This document shows positions 47,568 to 57,200 of a DNA stretch of 64,000 nt, in pieces (position 1 is the first letter of the stretch; each line of letters starts with the position of its first letter). Source of the DNA: Clostridiales bacterium. Its GTDB lineage: Bacteria > Bacillota > Clostridia > Christensenellales > Aristaeellaceae. The notes under the pieces were generated by a model. It saw only the letters and a program-made list of their open reading frames with translations. It made no database searches and was not told the DNA's origin. A program made the position numbers and the translations under genes. The stretch is from the NCBI GenBank assembly GCA_012517815.1, contig JAAYUF010000147.1, positions 25,860 through 89,859 of the forward strand, written 5' to 3'.

Positions 47568-48025
47568 GACAGCTTGAGACCTCCTCAAATCATTCGTTGA
47601 AATTGCGCCATAAGGGGCGCAAATGCAGCATTCACATTCTATCATACGTGACCTTGAAATGCACGCGGTTGCCGAAAAAAATGTGAAGTTTTTGACGATA
47701 TTTTGAAACGCATACAGAAAGAATACAAACGTCCGTATTTTTCACCAAGATTGGCAGGTAATTTTCGTCATAGTGACCATCTTTTCCTGAGCCCATTGCA
47801 TTGTATCAGTATTTCCGAATGTTCTTCTGTGAAGACGCGTTTCCCGTTCGAAGGCCGAACGCGTGCGTCAGCCGACTGGAAGGCGAGGATTCCGTCCTGA
47901 CCGCAACCGATCCGCCGAGCCTCGAAACGCGATGCGACACCCAAGCCGGAGCTTTGCGGACAGGCGGCGGGAAGGCCCGAACCGTTCGACCGCTGATCCG
48001 AAACGCCGCGAAGGGCTCCTGAAAA
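47568..48025. other. non-coding stretch upstream of the hydrogenase operon
   Basis: About 460 bases. The part nearest hydC (about 47640-47800) is clearly richer in A and T and probably holds the promoter; a minus-strand TATGAT occurs at 47641-47646 but no good -35 fits. I found no Rex-type palindrome. The remainder shows nothing. Confidence 0.45.
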
Positions 48026-48053
48026 GGACCCGGTACCCTTTCGGTCCGGGTCC
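48026..48053 (-). terminator. terminator of the hydrogenase-sensor operon
   Basis: Minus strand stem GGACCCGGACC / GGTACCGGGTCC (one bulge), GAAAG loop, then TTTTC, directly after the PHP gene. Confidence 0.8.
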
Positions 48054-48061
48054 GGGTCCAT

Positions 48062-48787
48062 CTACCGGTATTGCTGCCTTGCTTCATTGTTCAGGCGGCG
48101 CAGGAGCGCCAGAACAGCCGCGGCGGAAGGCTCCTCCAGCTCGAGTGCAAACTCCCGTTCGGCGATGTCCTCCAGGCGGTGAGCGTCCGAGGCATGCCAG
48201 ACGGCGCGGTTCTTTGTGGCATATGCCGGGCAGGGAACCCGGCGGTAGACTTCCACCACGGGGTAGTCCGGCAGGGGCGGCATCAGCCCCAGCGAGCCGA
48301 TCATGCCGTTGGCGCAGCGGTTGATATGCGCAGGCACCACTTCCCCACCGTGCTCGCGCGTCAGCTTTCCAAGCTCCGCAAGCGACAGGTCCGTCGCGTT
48401 CAGCAGCAGCCTGGATACGCTTCCAACAGGCAGATCGTCATCGCCGATCACCGTCTGCCGGCCAAACAGATCCTCCCGGTTGGCGATATCGGGCAGGTGA
48501 GCGTACAGCGCTTCGCCAAACGCCAGCGCGTCCGCTTCGGCCGCAAAATAGGCCAGCATATGTACCTCTTCCCGCGTGGTAACTTCCAACCCCGGCACCA
48601 CCGCTACCCCGTACGCCCGGCCGGCGCGCGCCGCCTGCGGGATGTTAAGCGCGGTGTTGTGATCCGTAACCGCGATCACCTCTAGCCCCTTCACCCGCGC
48701 CATGCCCACCACATTCCACGGCGTCATTTCATCGTCGCCGCAGGGCGAAAGGCAGCTGTGGATGTGAAGGTCGCAATACGCCAGCAT
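48062..48787 (-). CDS. PHP-domain phosphoesterase
   Basis: Metal-dependent phosphoesterase (241 aa) of the PHP superfamily. Motifs: CDLHIHSCLSPCGD (H-x-H), VTDHNTALN, PGLEVTTREEVHML, VVPAHINR and WHASDAHRLEDI. Substrate unknown; relatives cleave nucleotides or sugar phosphates. It closes a five-gene block with DRTGG, HATPase and H-cluster genes, and starts one base after the DRTGG stop. Confidence 0.9.
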   Translation of the reverse strand: MLAYCDLHIHSCLSPCGDDEMTPWNVVGMARVKGLEVIAVTDHNTALNIPQAARAGRAYGVAVVPGLEVTTREEVHMLAYFAAEADALAFGEALYAHLPDIANREDLFGRQTVIGDDDLPVGSVSRLLLNATDLSLAELGKLTREHGGEVVPAHINRCANGMIGSLGLMPPLPDYPVVEVYRRVPCPAYATKNRAVWHASDAHRLEDIAEREFALELEEPSAAAVLALLRRLNNEARQQYR

Positions 48788-48788
48788 G

Positions 48789-49136
48789 TCAGGGCGAGGG
48801 GGGCATGATCCCCGCGCGCATCAGGATTCCGCATACCTCGTAGGCTGTTTTATCCGTAACAAGCACGCACAGGCCCTCCTGCCGCGCTTTGGCGAGCGCG
48901 TCCTCCTCCAGCCGGTTGTTCTCCGAGAGGATCACGCAGGACATTTCCATGAGCACCGCGACCGCCACGACATTCATGTGCGTTTGTACGGTGGTCCAGG
49001 CCATGCCGGGGCGTCCGTGCGCCAGCACCCAGCTGAGCAGGTCGCACGCGTAGCCGCAGGTTACCGTTCCGTCCGCGGCGTTGCCCGGCGTGACTACCGT
49101 CGCGTTGATCAGCGTGGACAGTTCCGCAGTCGTCAT
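48789..49136 (-). CDS. DRTGG-domain protein (second copy)
   Basis: Small protein (115 aa) with a DRTGG-like fold: ELSTLINATVVTPGN, AWTTVQTHMNVVAVAVLM, CVILSENNRLEEDALAKARQ and a C-terminal TAYEVCGILMRAGI. About the same length and layout as the first gene of the block (50947-51330), so an old duplication. DRTGG domains accompany nucleotide-sensing proteins; the ligand here is unknown. Confidence 0.82.
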   Translation of the reverse strand: MTTAELSTLINATVVTPGNAADGTVTCGYACDLLSWVLAHGRPGMAWTTVQTHMNVVAVAVLMEMSCVILSENNRLEEDALAKARQEGLCVLVTDKTAYEVCGILMRAGIMPPSP

Positions 49137-49147
49137 CGTACTCTCCC

Positions 49148-50452
49148 CTATTCTCTGGTGGTTTTCGCCAGCTCGACCATCTTTTGCGCCATGATTTTCA
49201 ACTGGTCCTTGAGGATATGGATGCAGTCCATCTTGGTGGCGTGCCCCCTAACGATATCCTCCGCGAAAGTGCGGCAGGTAGGGCTCCCGCAGCTGCCGCA
49301 ATCATAGCCCGGCAGGGATTTGACGATGGATTCGAGCTGCTCCATCTTGCGCATCGCTTCCACGATATCGTCATCCAGCTTCATCGCGCTGTTGGGGGTG
49401 ATCTTCTTGGTGGTCTGCAAGGCGTACTTGGTCAGGTACGAGGCCTTGACCACTTCGTCCGGGTGGCGCAGATCGGAGTTTTTCATCAGCGCGCGGATGG
49501 AACCGCGGGCGATGTAGCCGTTTTCAAAGGTCAAGGGGCCGCCCACGCAGCCGCCGGTGCACGCCGCGCCTTCGAAAAACACCAGGTCGCGCAGCTTGTT
49601 GTTCTCGATTTCTTCCAGCACGCGGATGACGTTCTCAATCCCGTCCACCGCCATGCTGTTCTCGGGGCAGACGGCCACCGCCTCGCCGCCGTTGTTCGCC
49701 CAGCCGACGCCGTAGGAGGTCGCCTTGGAAAGCGTCAGCTCGCTGGGGTAATTTTTCAGGTGACCGGCCAGCAGGCCGTAAATTTCCAACATGGAGATCG
49801 CGCCATCCACGGCGGACTTCTCCTGCCCGATGGGGTTGCGGATCGCCGTCATTTTTGCGGCGCACGGGGTGATGAAGAAACAGCCGACTTCGGACTCCGC
49901 CACACCGCGCTTCTGGCAGAATTCACGCTTGGCGACCATCGCGGCCACCTCCATGGGCTGGCGCACGTCCACGATGTGGGAAATCAGTTCCGGGAAACGC
50001 ACCTGAATCAGCCGCGTGATCGCCGGGCAGGCGGAGGAAATGAGCGGAAACTCGTCCGTACTCATGCCGCGCATCCGTTCGCGGATCGCACGGGTTACGA
50101 TATCCGCGCCCGCCGCCACCTCGAACACATCGTCAAACCCCATGTGCAGCAGGCCTTCAAGTATCTGCGAGGCATTAGCCAGCTTTTTAAACTGCCCGTA
50201 AAGCGAAGGCGCCGGCAGCGCAATTTTATACTTGAACCGGTTGATGGTTGCCAGCGGATCGGTTTGCGCGTACTTGGCGTGGTATTCGCAAACGCGGATG
50301 CATTCCCCGCAGTCGATGCAGCGCTCGTCGATGATGTGGGCCCGCCCTGCGCGCACGCGGATGGCTTCGGTCGGGCATCGCTTCAGGCAGTTGGTGCAGC
50401 CTTTGCATTTTTCCGGATCCAGCCGCACGGAGTGGTAACGTTTATCTTCCAT
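49148..50452 (-). CDS. divergent [FeFe]-hydrogenase-like H-cluster protein (sensory type)
   Basis: H-cluster-domain protein (434 aa). Two N-terminal 4Fe-4S motifs (CKGCTNCLKRCP, CIDCGECIRVC), then an H-cluster domain with altered loops: L1 SSACPAITRL in place of TSCSPGW, L2 ITPCAAKM in place of MPCTAKK, and L3 AACTGGCVGGPL. All four H-cluster cysteine positions are kept. It ends with an extra cluster motif GYDCGSCGSPTC. The changed proton-transfer residues and the neighbours suggest an H2- or redox-sensing protein rather than a bulk H2 producer. GGGATGGA-type ribosome site. Confidence 0.88.
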   Translation of the reverse strand: MEDKRYHSVRLDPEKCKGCTNCLKRCPTEAIRVRAGRAHIIDERCIDCGECIRVCEYHAKYAQTDPLATINRFKYKIALPAPSLYGQFKKLANASQILEGLLHMGFDDVFEVAAGADIVTRAIRERMRGMSTDEFPLISSACPAITRLIQVRFPELISHIVDVRQPMEVAAMVAKREFCQKRGVAESEVGCFFITPCAAKMTAIRNPIGQEKSAVDGAISMLEIYGLLAGHLKNYPSELTLSKATSYGVGWANNGGEAVAVCPENSMAVDGIENVIRVLEEIENNKLRDLVFFEGAACTGGCVGGPLTFENGYIARGSIRALMKNSDLRHPDEVVKASYLTKYALQTTKKITPNSAMKLDDDIVEAMRKMEQLESIVKSLPGYDCGSCGSPTCRTFAEDIVRGHATKMDCIHILKDQLKIMAQKMVELAKTTRE

Positions 50453-50509
50453 CCCGGAACCTCGCCTTTCGTGTGCGTGTCATGATCAAGCCCGGCGGAC
50501 ACGGCGCCG

Positions 50510-50938
50510 CTACTGCAACCGGAACCGCATGCGGATTTCCGTGCCGCGGCCCAACGCGCTTTGGATGCTGAACTCATCGGCGTTGCGCCGCATGTTGGGT
50601 AAACCCATGCCGGCGCCGAAGCCCAGGTTGCGGGCTTCCTCGTCGGCGGTGGAAAAACCCTCCTGCAGGGCTTTCTCAATATCGGGGATGCCCGGCCCCG
50701 CGTCGCTGGAAACCAGCAGAATTTCGTCGGGGGACATCATCATCGTGAGCGTCCCGCCGACGCTGTGAATCATCAGGTTCAGTTCCACCTCATAGCTCGC
50801 CACGGCGATGCGCCGTAAAATGGCGCTGTCCACGCCCAGTTGCTTAAGCTTGCGCTTGATGCTGGCGGAAGCGTCCCCCGCCGTGGCGAAATCCCGCGCG
50901 GACACGGGATAGTGATCCACCATGCTGTATTCCCGCAT
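50510..50938 (-). CDS. RsbW-like ATPase (anti-sigma/HATPase fold)
   Basis: Protein of 142 aa with a GHKL ATPase fold of serine/anti-sigma kinase type: an N-box in RRIAVASYEVELNLMIHS, SSDAGPGIPD, and GFGAGMGLPNMRR. No receiver or H-box. The ATG at 50938 is used (GAGG 6 bases upstream); a GTG at 50950 overlaps the DRTGG stop and is possible. Likely a phospho-signalling partner of the H-cluster protein. Confidence 0.85.
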   Translation of the reverse strand: MREYSMVDHYPVSARDFATAGDASASIKRKLKQLGVDSAILRRIAVASYEVELNLMIHSVGGTLTMMMSPDEILLVSSDAGPGIPDIEKALQEGFSTADEEARNLGFGAGMGLPNMRRNADEFSIQSALGRGTEIRMRFRLQ

Positions 50939-50946
50939 CTGTTCCC

Positions 50947-51330
50947 TCACTCCGCCTTCGCCGCGGGCCGCGCCTGGGGCACGCAGTCGTTGTTGCCGCG
51001 GATGCCTGCCTGATACAGTAGCCCGCAGGTCGTATAGGTCGTATGGCAGGTCGATAGCACCGCAATGCCCAGTTCGCGCGCTTCCGAAAGCACATCCTCG
51101 CCGGGGATCTTGCCGCGGGCGAACACAATGCAGTGAATATCGAGCATTTCCGCCGTTCGGATGACGTGCACGTTGGTCAGGCCGGTGATCAGGATGGTCT
51201 TATCTTTCACGAAAGCCAGCACGTCGCTCATCAGGTCCGATCCGCACGCGGTGGTTACTTCCTGGCCCAGGTTCTCCGACCCGCATAAAACGCGCGCGTC
51301 TAGAATATCCACGATGCCCGCGATGGTCAT
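50947..51330 (-). CDS. DRTGG-domain protein (first copy)
   Basis: Protein of 127 aa: MTIAGIVDILDARVLCG, ITGLTNVHVIRTAEMLDIHC, ARGKIPGEDVLSEARELG and a C-terminal TTCGLLYQAGI. Fits DRTGG family. The ATG at 51330 has AGGAGG 9 bases upstream. First gene of the hydrogenase-sensor operon. No clear promoter was found in the 268 bases shared with the divergent DUF6062 gene. Confidence 0.82.
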   Translation of the reverse strand: MTIAGIVDILDARVLCGSENLGQEVTTACGSDLMSDVLAFVKDKTILITGLTNVHVIRTAEMLDIHCIVFARGKIPGEDVLSEARELGIAVLSTCHTTYTTCGLLYQAGIRGNNDCVPQARPAAKAE

Positions 51331-51598
51331 AAGCCGATTCCTCCTACGGTTGCGCAGGGTGTTGGGATGATGATGCCCCAATGGATCAAGGCGCGCCGGA
51401 TCGGGGGATCTGTTCTACGGTGCGGCGCTGCGAAAGCACGCGGATGCGCAGAGCCGCTTGTCCCCGACAACCAGCCGTGCGGCAGGCGGCCTGGAACCGA
51501 ACGCGCCTGCGGTGTTCCTCCAAACGGATCGCGCTTGCCGTGCCGACGCTTTTCTGATACCATGGGGTACGTCTATTATAGCCGTTAGGGGGCTTTGG

Positions 51599-52351
51599 AT
51601 GCAATACCATCCGGAAACTATCCCCATTCTGGAAGCTATGCAGCAGCATGCGGAATGCCCGCTGTGCGCGCTGGAACGCGCCGTGGAGATCGAAGCGGTG
51701 GAGCGGACGCTCGGCGAAAGCCTGATGGAGCCCGAGGAGCGCGTTCGCGTCAACCGGCTGGGCTTCTGCCGCGACCATCAGCGGATGCTCTATGCGCAGC
51801 AAAACCGGCTGGGTCACGCGCTGCTGACGGATTCCATCCTGCTGGAAAGGCTTTCGACTCTCCAAACGATCCAGAACGACCTTCAAAACGCCGGCGCCTC
51901 GCTTCGGCCCCCCAGGCTGGGCGCCGATCCGCTGCGCAAGGCGTCGGCTGCGCTTCGCGGCATGCAGCACCATTGCGCCGTCTGCGATACGGTCGCCTCG
52001 CATATGAAGCGGTACCGGCGCGTTTTCCTGCGCCTGTGGAAATACGATGCTTCCTTTCGCGCAATGTGGGATGCCTCCCACGGCGTGTGCCTGCCCCATG
52101 CCGAGGCGCTGATGGAAAGCGCCTCCGGCATCCTGAACCGGCGGGAACGGCTCGCCTTTGCCGGGGAAGCGCTCGCGCGGCTGACCGAGCAACTGACAAA
52201 AGACGAACGGGATGTGGATCAGTTTACCCGCAAGTTTGATTACCGCAACCAAGCCGAACCCTGGGGCGACAGCAAAACTGGCGTGGAGCGCGCCGTGAAC
52301 CGGCTTCGCGGCTGGTGCCTGGGGCCGGAACCCACGACGCGGGACCGTTGA
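51599..52351 (+). CDS. DUF6062 family protein with paired Cys/His motifs
   Basis: Cytosolic, mostly helical protein (250 aa) of unknown function. Two matching zinc-ribbon-like pairs: CPLC (20-23) with GFCRDH, and CAVC with GVCLPH, each a CxxC followed some 30-75 residues later by C-x-x-H, suggesting two metal sites from an internal duplication. AGGGGG 6 bases before the ATG; a TATTAT box lies 20 bases upstream. I place it in DUF6062 from the motif pattern. Confidence 0.75.
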   Translation: MQYHPETIPILEAMQQHAECPLCALERAVEIEAVERTLGESLMEPEERVRVNRLGFCRDHQRMLYAQQNRLGHALLTDSILLERLSTLQTIQNDLQNAGASLRPPRLGADPLRKASAALRGMQHHCAVCDTVASHMKRYRRVFLRLWKYDASFRAMWDASHGVCLPHAEALMESASGILNRRERLAFAGEALARLTEQLTKDERDVDQFTRKFDYRNQAEPWGDSKTGVERAVNRLRGWCLGPEPTTRDR

Positions 52352-52381
52352 AAGATCGGCAATACGCATCTCGGCAGGATG

Positions 52382-52508
52382 AACGCATCCCTTACGGCGG
52401 TTCTCTGCTGCGATTCCATCGCAAATGCTCGGCGAAGTCCCGCTCCGCTTTCGCTTGCGCACCAGGCCTCAGAAGAAATCCGCCCGTACGCTTCCATGTT
52501 TGAATGGA
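52382..52508 (+). repeat. dispersed ~127-nt intergenic repeat, copy C
   Basis: Third copy of the family at 6504-6632 and 20869-20994, here in plus orientation, 31 bases after the DUF6062 stop. One frame reads GGSLLRFHRKCSAKSRSAF..PPVRFHV, matching FSRNCVAKARRNPLRL..PLARFHV of copy A. Confidence 0.6.
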
Positions 52509-52528
52509 AGGAAAGCGAAACAAACAGT

Positions 52529-52566
52529 AAGCCCGTATCGCCCGATGAAAGGCAGACACGGGCTTT
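52529..52566 (+). terminator. possible terminator after DUF6062 gene
   Basis: Stem AAGCCCGT / ACGGGCTT with a 21-nt loop, then TTATATT. It sits about 180 bases after the stop, beyond repeat copy C. The rest up to 52870 holds nothing recognised. Confidence 0.4.
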
Positions 52567-52870
52567 ATATTGGGAATACGCGACGACAGGTCAATGCGGC
52601 CGTTGCACAATCGCCGACGGAGGGCCGGACGCGTGCGTGAAGCGTCTGCCGGGAGCCTGGATGCACGCTACGGTTTCATCCGGCCGCGAATGTACCGGCT
52701 GCCGGAACCCGGATGCCGGGGCCTTCAGAAGGCCGGCCTCTCATGCCGCCCTCCGTTCGGTTTTGGGATGCCGATGTCGCAATGGGCAGCCAAGGCCAGG
52801 GAAAACGTCACGCGCGGTTGAGCATTGGTAAGGGAAAGCGATCGGCCGATTCAGACGCGGCATGGCGTTC

Positions 52871-53341
52871 CTACTTCGTCTCCCTGGGAGGCTCGGGCGT
52901 ATACTGCTCAAGCAAGACGCCCGTTTCCCGGAAAAACTCCATGGCGAACGCGTCCGGGTATCCCTGCACATACACGACGCGCCGGATGCCCACGTTCACG
53001 ATCATCTTCGCGCAGACCGAGCAGGGCTGGTGGGTGCAGTACATCGTTGCGCCGTCGATGGAGATGCCCAGTTTGGCCGCCTGCAGGATGGCGTTCTGTT
53101 CCGCGTGGATGGCGTAACAAAGCTCCGCCCGCGTACCGGAGGCGATCGCCAGCCGATCCCGCATGCATTCGCCCCGCTCGCGGCAGGTGGTCACGCCCGC
53201 CGGCGCGCCATTGTAGCCGGTGGTCATGATGCGCTTGTCCTTGACGATCACCGCGCCGATGGCGCGCCCCTTGCGCAGGCAACTGCTCCATTGCGCGATC
53301 AGCTCCGCCATTTGAATAAACCGTGCATCCCACTTATCCAT
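52871..53341 (-). CDS. deoxycytidylate (dCMP) deaminase, ComEB-like
   Basis: Zinc enzyme (156 aa) converting dCMP to dUMP for thymidylate synthesis. Motifs: WDARFIQMAELIAQWSSCLR, GYNGAPAGVTTC, the catalytic HAEQNAI (His-x-Glu) and PCSVCAKMI (C-x-x-C). C..C..H residues around CRERGECMRD may form the extra structural zinc site. Last gene after trmN6, 63 bases downstream. Confidence 0.93.
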   Translation of the reverse strand: MDKWDARFIQMAELIAQWSSCLRKGRAIGAVIVKDKRIMTTGYNGAPAGVTTCRERGECMRDRLAIASGTRAELCYAIHAEQNAILQAAKLGISIDGATMYCTHQPCSVCAKMIVNVGIRRVVYVQGYPDAFAMEFFRETGVLLEQYTPEPPRETK

Positions 53342-53404
53342 GGCACCCGCCCCCCTCTCCTGACCCGTCGGACCGCGCAGGCGCGCAACGCGCGGGCATG
53401 ATGC

Positions 53405-54274
53405 TCAGCCATCGCGTTCCGTGCTCGGAACCGTATCGGGTTCCCCTGTTTCAGCCGTCACCCGCCCGCTGTCCGTTCCCTTCGCCTGCCTGACTTGCCT
53501 GCGATGGGCGGCGAGCCCCTGCGCGTGCGCGCGGCCGGCATAGAGATCGACGAGCTCACGCGTTTCCGTGCCGTCCTCGTGATAAACAATCAACGGCGGC
53601 AGCCACAGGAGCGCAGGCTTTGCGTGCTTCACGGCTTCCACCAGCATCAGGTAAGGCGCTTTGCTCGCCTTGGCGTAAACCATGCGGATGCGCTTGGGTT
53701 CCAGACGATGCGCTCGCAGGCCGTCCAGCAGTTCCAGCGCCCGTTCCGGCGGGAACGCCATCCACAGGCGACCCAGGCAGCACAACAGCGCCGCGCAGGC
53801 CGCGATTGTTTCCGACAGTGCGCAGGCGGTTTCGTGCCGCGCCAGACGATGCTCCTGGGTATCGCTGGGGATGGCGCCGCCGCGCTTGCCGTAGGGCGGG
53901 TTGCATACGACGCCCTGCATGCTTGCCTCGCCCAGCACCAGCGGCGCGTTGCGGTAATCGTCGCACAGGATGGTGATCCGTTCCTGCAGGCTGTTGAGCC
54001 GCACGCTCCTTTCGGCCATCTCCGCCATCGGGCGCTGCCATTCGATGCCGATCAGATGTGCCGTCGGTTCCATCCGGCTGATCAGCAACGGCAGGATGCC
54101 TGTGCCGGTCCCCAGATCCGCCACACGGTCGCGCGGCCGCGGCCGGCAAAAATGCGCCAGCAGCACGGCGTCCATGCCAAAGCGAAATCCGTCCTTCTTC
54201 TGGAAAATCTTCAAGCCGTGGTTTTGCAGATCATCCAGCCGTTCCTCCGAACGGCGCAGCGTGTCACTCGCCAA
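53405..54274 (-). CDS. trmN6: tRNA1(Val) (adenine37-N6)-methyltransferase TrmN6
   Basis: SAM-dependent methyltransferase (289 aa) with SAM motif VADLGTGTGILPLLI, the acidic loop HLIGIEWQ, and catalytic NPPYGKRGG typical of N6-adenine modifiers. Start FQKKDGFRFGMDAVLLAHF is the usual YfiC/TrmN6 opening. The start codon is TTG (54272-54274), overlapping the upstream stop by 11 bases with GAGGGG about 8 bases before it. The C-terminal ~45 residues are low-complexity and extra. Confidence 0.88.
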   Translation of the reverse strand: MASDTLRRSEERLDDLQNHGLKIFQKKDGFRFGMDAVLLAHFCRPRPRDRVADLGTGTGILPLLISRMEPTAHLIGIEWQRPMAEMAERSVRLNSLQERITILCDDYRNAPLVLGEASMQGVVCNPPYGKRGGAIPSDTQEHRLARHETACALSETIAACAALLCCLGRLWMAFPPERALELLDGLRAHRLEPKRIRMVYAKASKAPYLMLVEAVKHAKPALLWLPPLIVYHEDGTETRELVDLYAGRAHAQGLAAHRRQVRQAKGTDSGRVTAETGEPDTVPSTERDG

Positions 54275-57200
54275 TCATCGTCAGCCCCTCGGTCAGGCAA
54301 TAGCCCTTCAATGTGAAGTAGAGAACCTCGCACCAGGTGTCTCCGCGGCGGAGCACCTGCACCTGGCTGTTGGCCAGCATATCCAAGAGGCGACCCTTTT
54401 CCTGCGTGCAGGCTTCCCAAAGCGGATGGGTGACGGCCGCGTTGAGCGGCGTTACATAAGCGTACAGCGCGGTTTCGGGGGCTTGCAGGGTGGGGTCTTC
54501 GGTCACGGTCGCCTCCGCGGTGGAGTCTCCGGTATCGGTCGTTCCGGTATCCGTATCGGCGGAAAGATCATCCCCGGAGGTATCCGCGGCGGTTTCGCTT
54601 ACCTCCGATGGCTTTGTGGTGGTCAGGTAAGCGGTCATCGCGTAGCCAACCAGCGTGTCGTAGCGTACGTTGCACCAGGTGGCGCCCTGCGAAAGCAGCG
54701 TAACCTGCTCAAGGCGCGGCATGGAGGCGATCACCGCCGCGGTGGTGGAGGCGCTTTCGCGCAGGTTGAGCCCGCCGGACGCCGTATACACCCATGCGGC
54801 AATTTCCGTCGAGGCGGAGGACGTTTCGGCGCTGCCGTCCGTTGGGGTGTCGGTTGACGCATCCGCCGTATCGCCGGCGGCGGACGTGTCGGCCGCGCCG
54901 GCTATCAGCAGGTACTGGGTCATCACATAGCCTGCATACAGCCCGTACCGCACCTGACACCAGGTGTCGCCCTGTTCCAGCACGGTTACGGTTTCCCCTT
55001 GCGGGACGGTGGTCAGCACCTGCGCCGCGGTGGACGCGGCAGCCCGCAGGTTGAGCGATCCCGAGGCAGTGTTCACCGTCGCGGATATCGTGCCGGTGCC
55101 GTCGCTGTCGGTAGATGCATCCGTCGCCGTATCGTCGGCATCATTAGCCTCCGCGTCCGTAACGGTTTGCGTATCGGCTGCGTCGGAGTCCGCGGTTGTC
55201 GCGGCATCAAAGGACAGATAGGCCGTCATCGCGTAGCCGTAGATCCCGCCGTAGGCGAGGTAGGACCAGTCCCCGCCGCGCTGGTAAACCAGCACGGCCG
55301 CATACTGCGGAATTCTGAGGAGCACCGCGCCGTAGGGCTCATCGCGCAGGTTCAGCGAACCGGATGCCGTCAGCACCGTCGCGGCTGTCGCCGTGGTACT
55401 GTCGGCTGAGGTTTCCGTATCGACGGGAAAAGTCAAATAGCTGTTCATCACGTAACCGGTGTAGCCCCCGTAGGTGGTCTGGCTCCAGGCGGCCAGCTTC
55501 TCGAGGATCGTGATCACCGTGCCGCGGGGAATGCGGGTGTAGATGCGGCTTCCGGGCAGCATATCCGCACGCAGGTTCAGCGCGCCGGAAGCGGTGGTCA
55601 CGATGGCGGTCAGGGCGGTGTCGGAAGAATCGTTCGTTTCGTCCGTCGCGGTGTCGCTTGCGGTATCTCCGGTGTCGGTTGCGCTGTTTGTGTCGGTTGT
55701 ACCGTCCGTGTCGGCCGACTGGGTATCGTCGGTTCCGGTCGACGTATCGGCGCCATCCTCCTGTGCGGTATCGGCCGCGTCGCTATCTGCCGTACCGTCG
55801 GTCGCGGTATCGTCGGTTTCGGTGGCTGTGTCCGCAGTAAAGGTGAGGAACACCGACATCACATAGCCGATGGTGTCGGAATAAGCCACTTGGCTCCACT
55901 CCGAGCCCTTGGACAGTACGGTAACGCCGGCCAGTCTTGGAATGGTTCGCAGGATGGTGCTGCCAGCTTTGGGCAGTTGCCTGAGGTTGAGCGAGCCGGA
56001 CTCGGTAGTAACCGTCGCGGTACCGCCGCCGCTGCCCGCTGTGTCATCGGTCGTGCTTTCACCGGCGAACAGCAGGTAGGCCGTCATCACATAGCCGCTC
56101 AGGCCGCCGTAGGTGACGGCGCTCCAGGTTTCGCCGCGCGAGGTGACCGTGACCGAAGCCGCGTAGGGGATCGTGGTCAGGATGGTGCTGCCGGCGCTCG
56201 CGCTGCCGCGCAGGTTGAGCGAACCGCCCGTGGTCAGCACCGTAGCCGTCAGGGTTTCGGTTTCTTCCACATCGGGGAGCGTCAGGCTTGCCGTGAGCAG
56301 GTAACCGTTGACGCCTTCGTAGCGCACCGCGCACCACACGTCGCCGCGGCTGACCAGTACTACGCTTTGCCCCATCGGCACTTCCATGATCATGGCCGCC
56401 GTTTCGGATTCGCTGACGCGCAGATAGCCGACGCTCGCGCTGACCGTCGCGGTCGGCTCGCTGTCGGTATCCGCGGAGCTTCCGGTATCGCTTGTGCCGG
56501 TGTCCGAGGTCGCGTCCTCGCCATAGGTCAGGCTGGTGGAGAGGACATAGCCGGACTGCCCCGCGTACGTCACGTACGCCCACGAGCCGTCGTCGGTGGA
56601 TACCGTGACCTCCGCGCCGTTTGCAAGCTCCGCGAGTACCGAGCCCGACGTGCTGGCCGTCGCGCGCAGGGATACGGTGCCGGCTGTCCCCGCGCTCACC
56701 GTAGCGCTGGTGGTCCCCGTATTGGAAACCGTACCGGCGTAATCGTCCGAGAACGTCAGAAAATCAACCGAGGCATAGGCGACGGTCGCGCCGTACTGCA
56801 CCTTCGCCCACGAGGTTGTCTTGCTGAACACCGTCATCACCGCGCCGTTGGGAGCGGTGGTCAGGACGGTGGCGGAATAACTGCCGGAAGCCCTGAGGTT
56901 GAGATAACCGCTCGCCTTGACGGTCGCAAACCCGATGGTCTCGGTAACCGAACGGTCGCTTGACGTGGGCGCGGTTCCGCTGATGGTGAGCGCACTGGTC
57001 GGCACATACCCTACGATGCCGCCATAGCCGACCAGGCACCAGCTTCCCAATTTGGCATACACAGTGAGGGGCGAACTGTTGGCGGCCACGCCCAGCAGCG
57101 TGCTGGTCGTGGATTGTCCGGCACGGATGGCCAGCGATGCCGAGGCGGACACCAGCGTGACCACGGCCGTGCAGTCGCCGTCCGTTCCGCTTTCCTCAAC

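Noticed and set aside
47640..47800. Rex (NADH-responsive) operator upstream of the hydrogenase operon
   Set aside because: AT-rich words are present but no TTGTTAA-type inverted repeat could be found.
47840..47900. Second dispersed repeat shared with about 52610-52680
   Set aside because: Only a short block around GGCCG(A/G)ACGCGTGCGT is shared; the flanks align poorly, so chance is likely.
54900..56900. CRISPR-like or satellite repeat
   Set aside because: The periodicity comes from tandem SH3-coding units in one long reading frame with variable linkers, not from short identical repeats with spacers.
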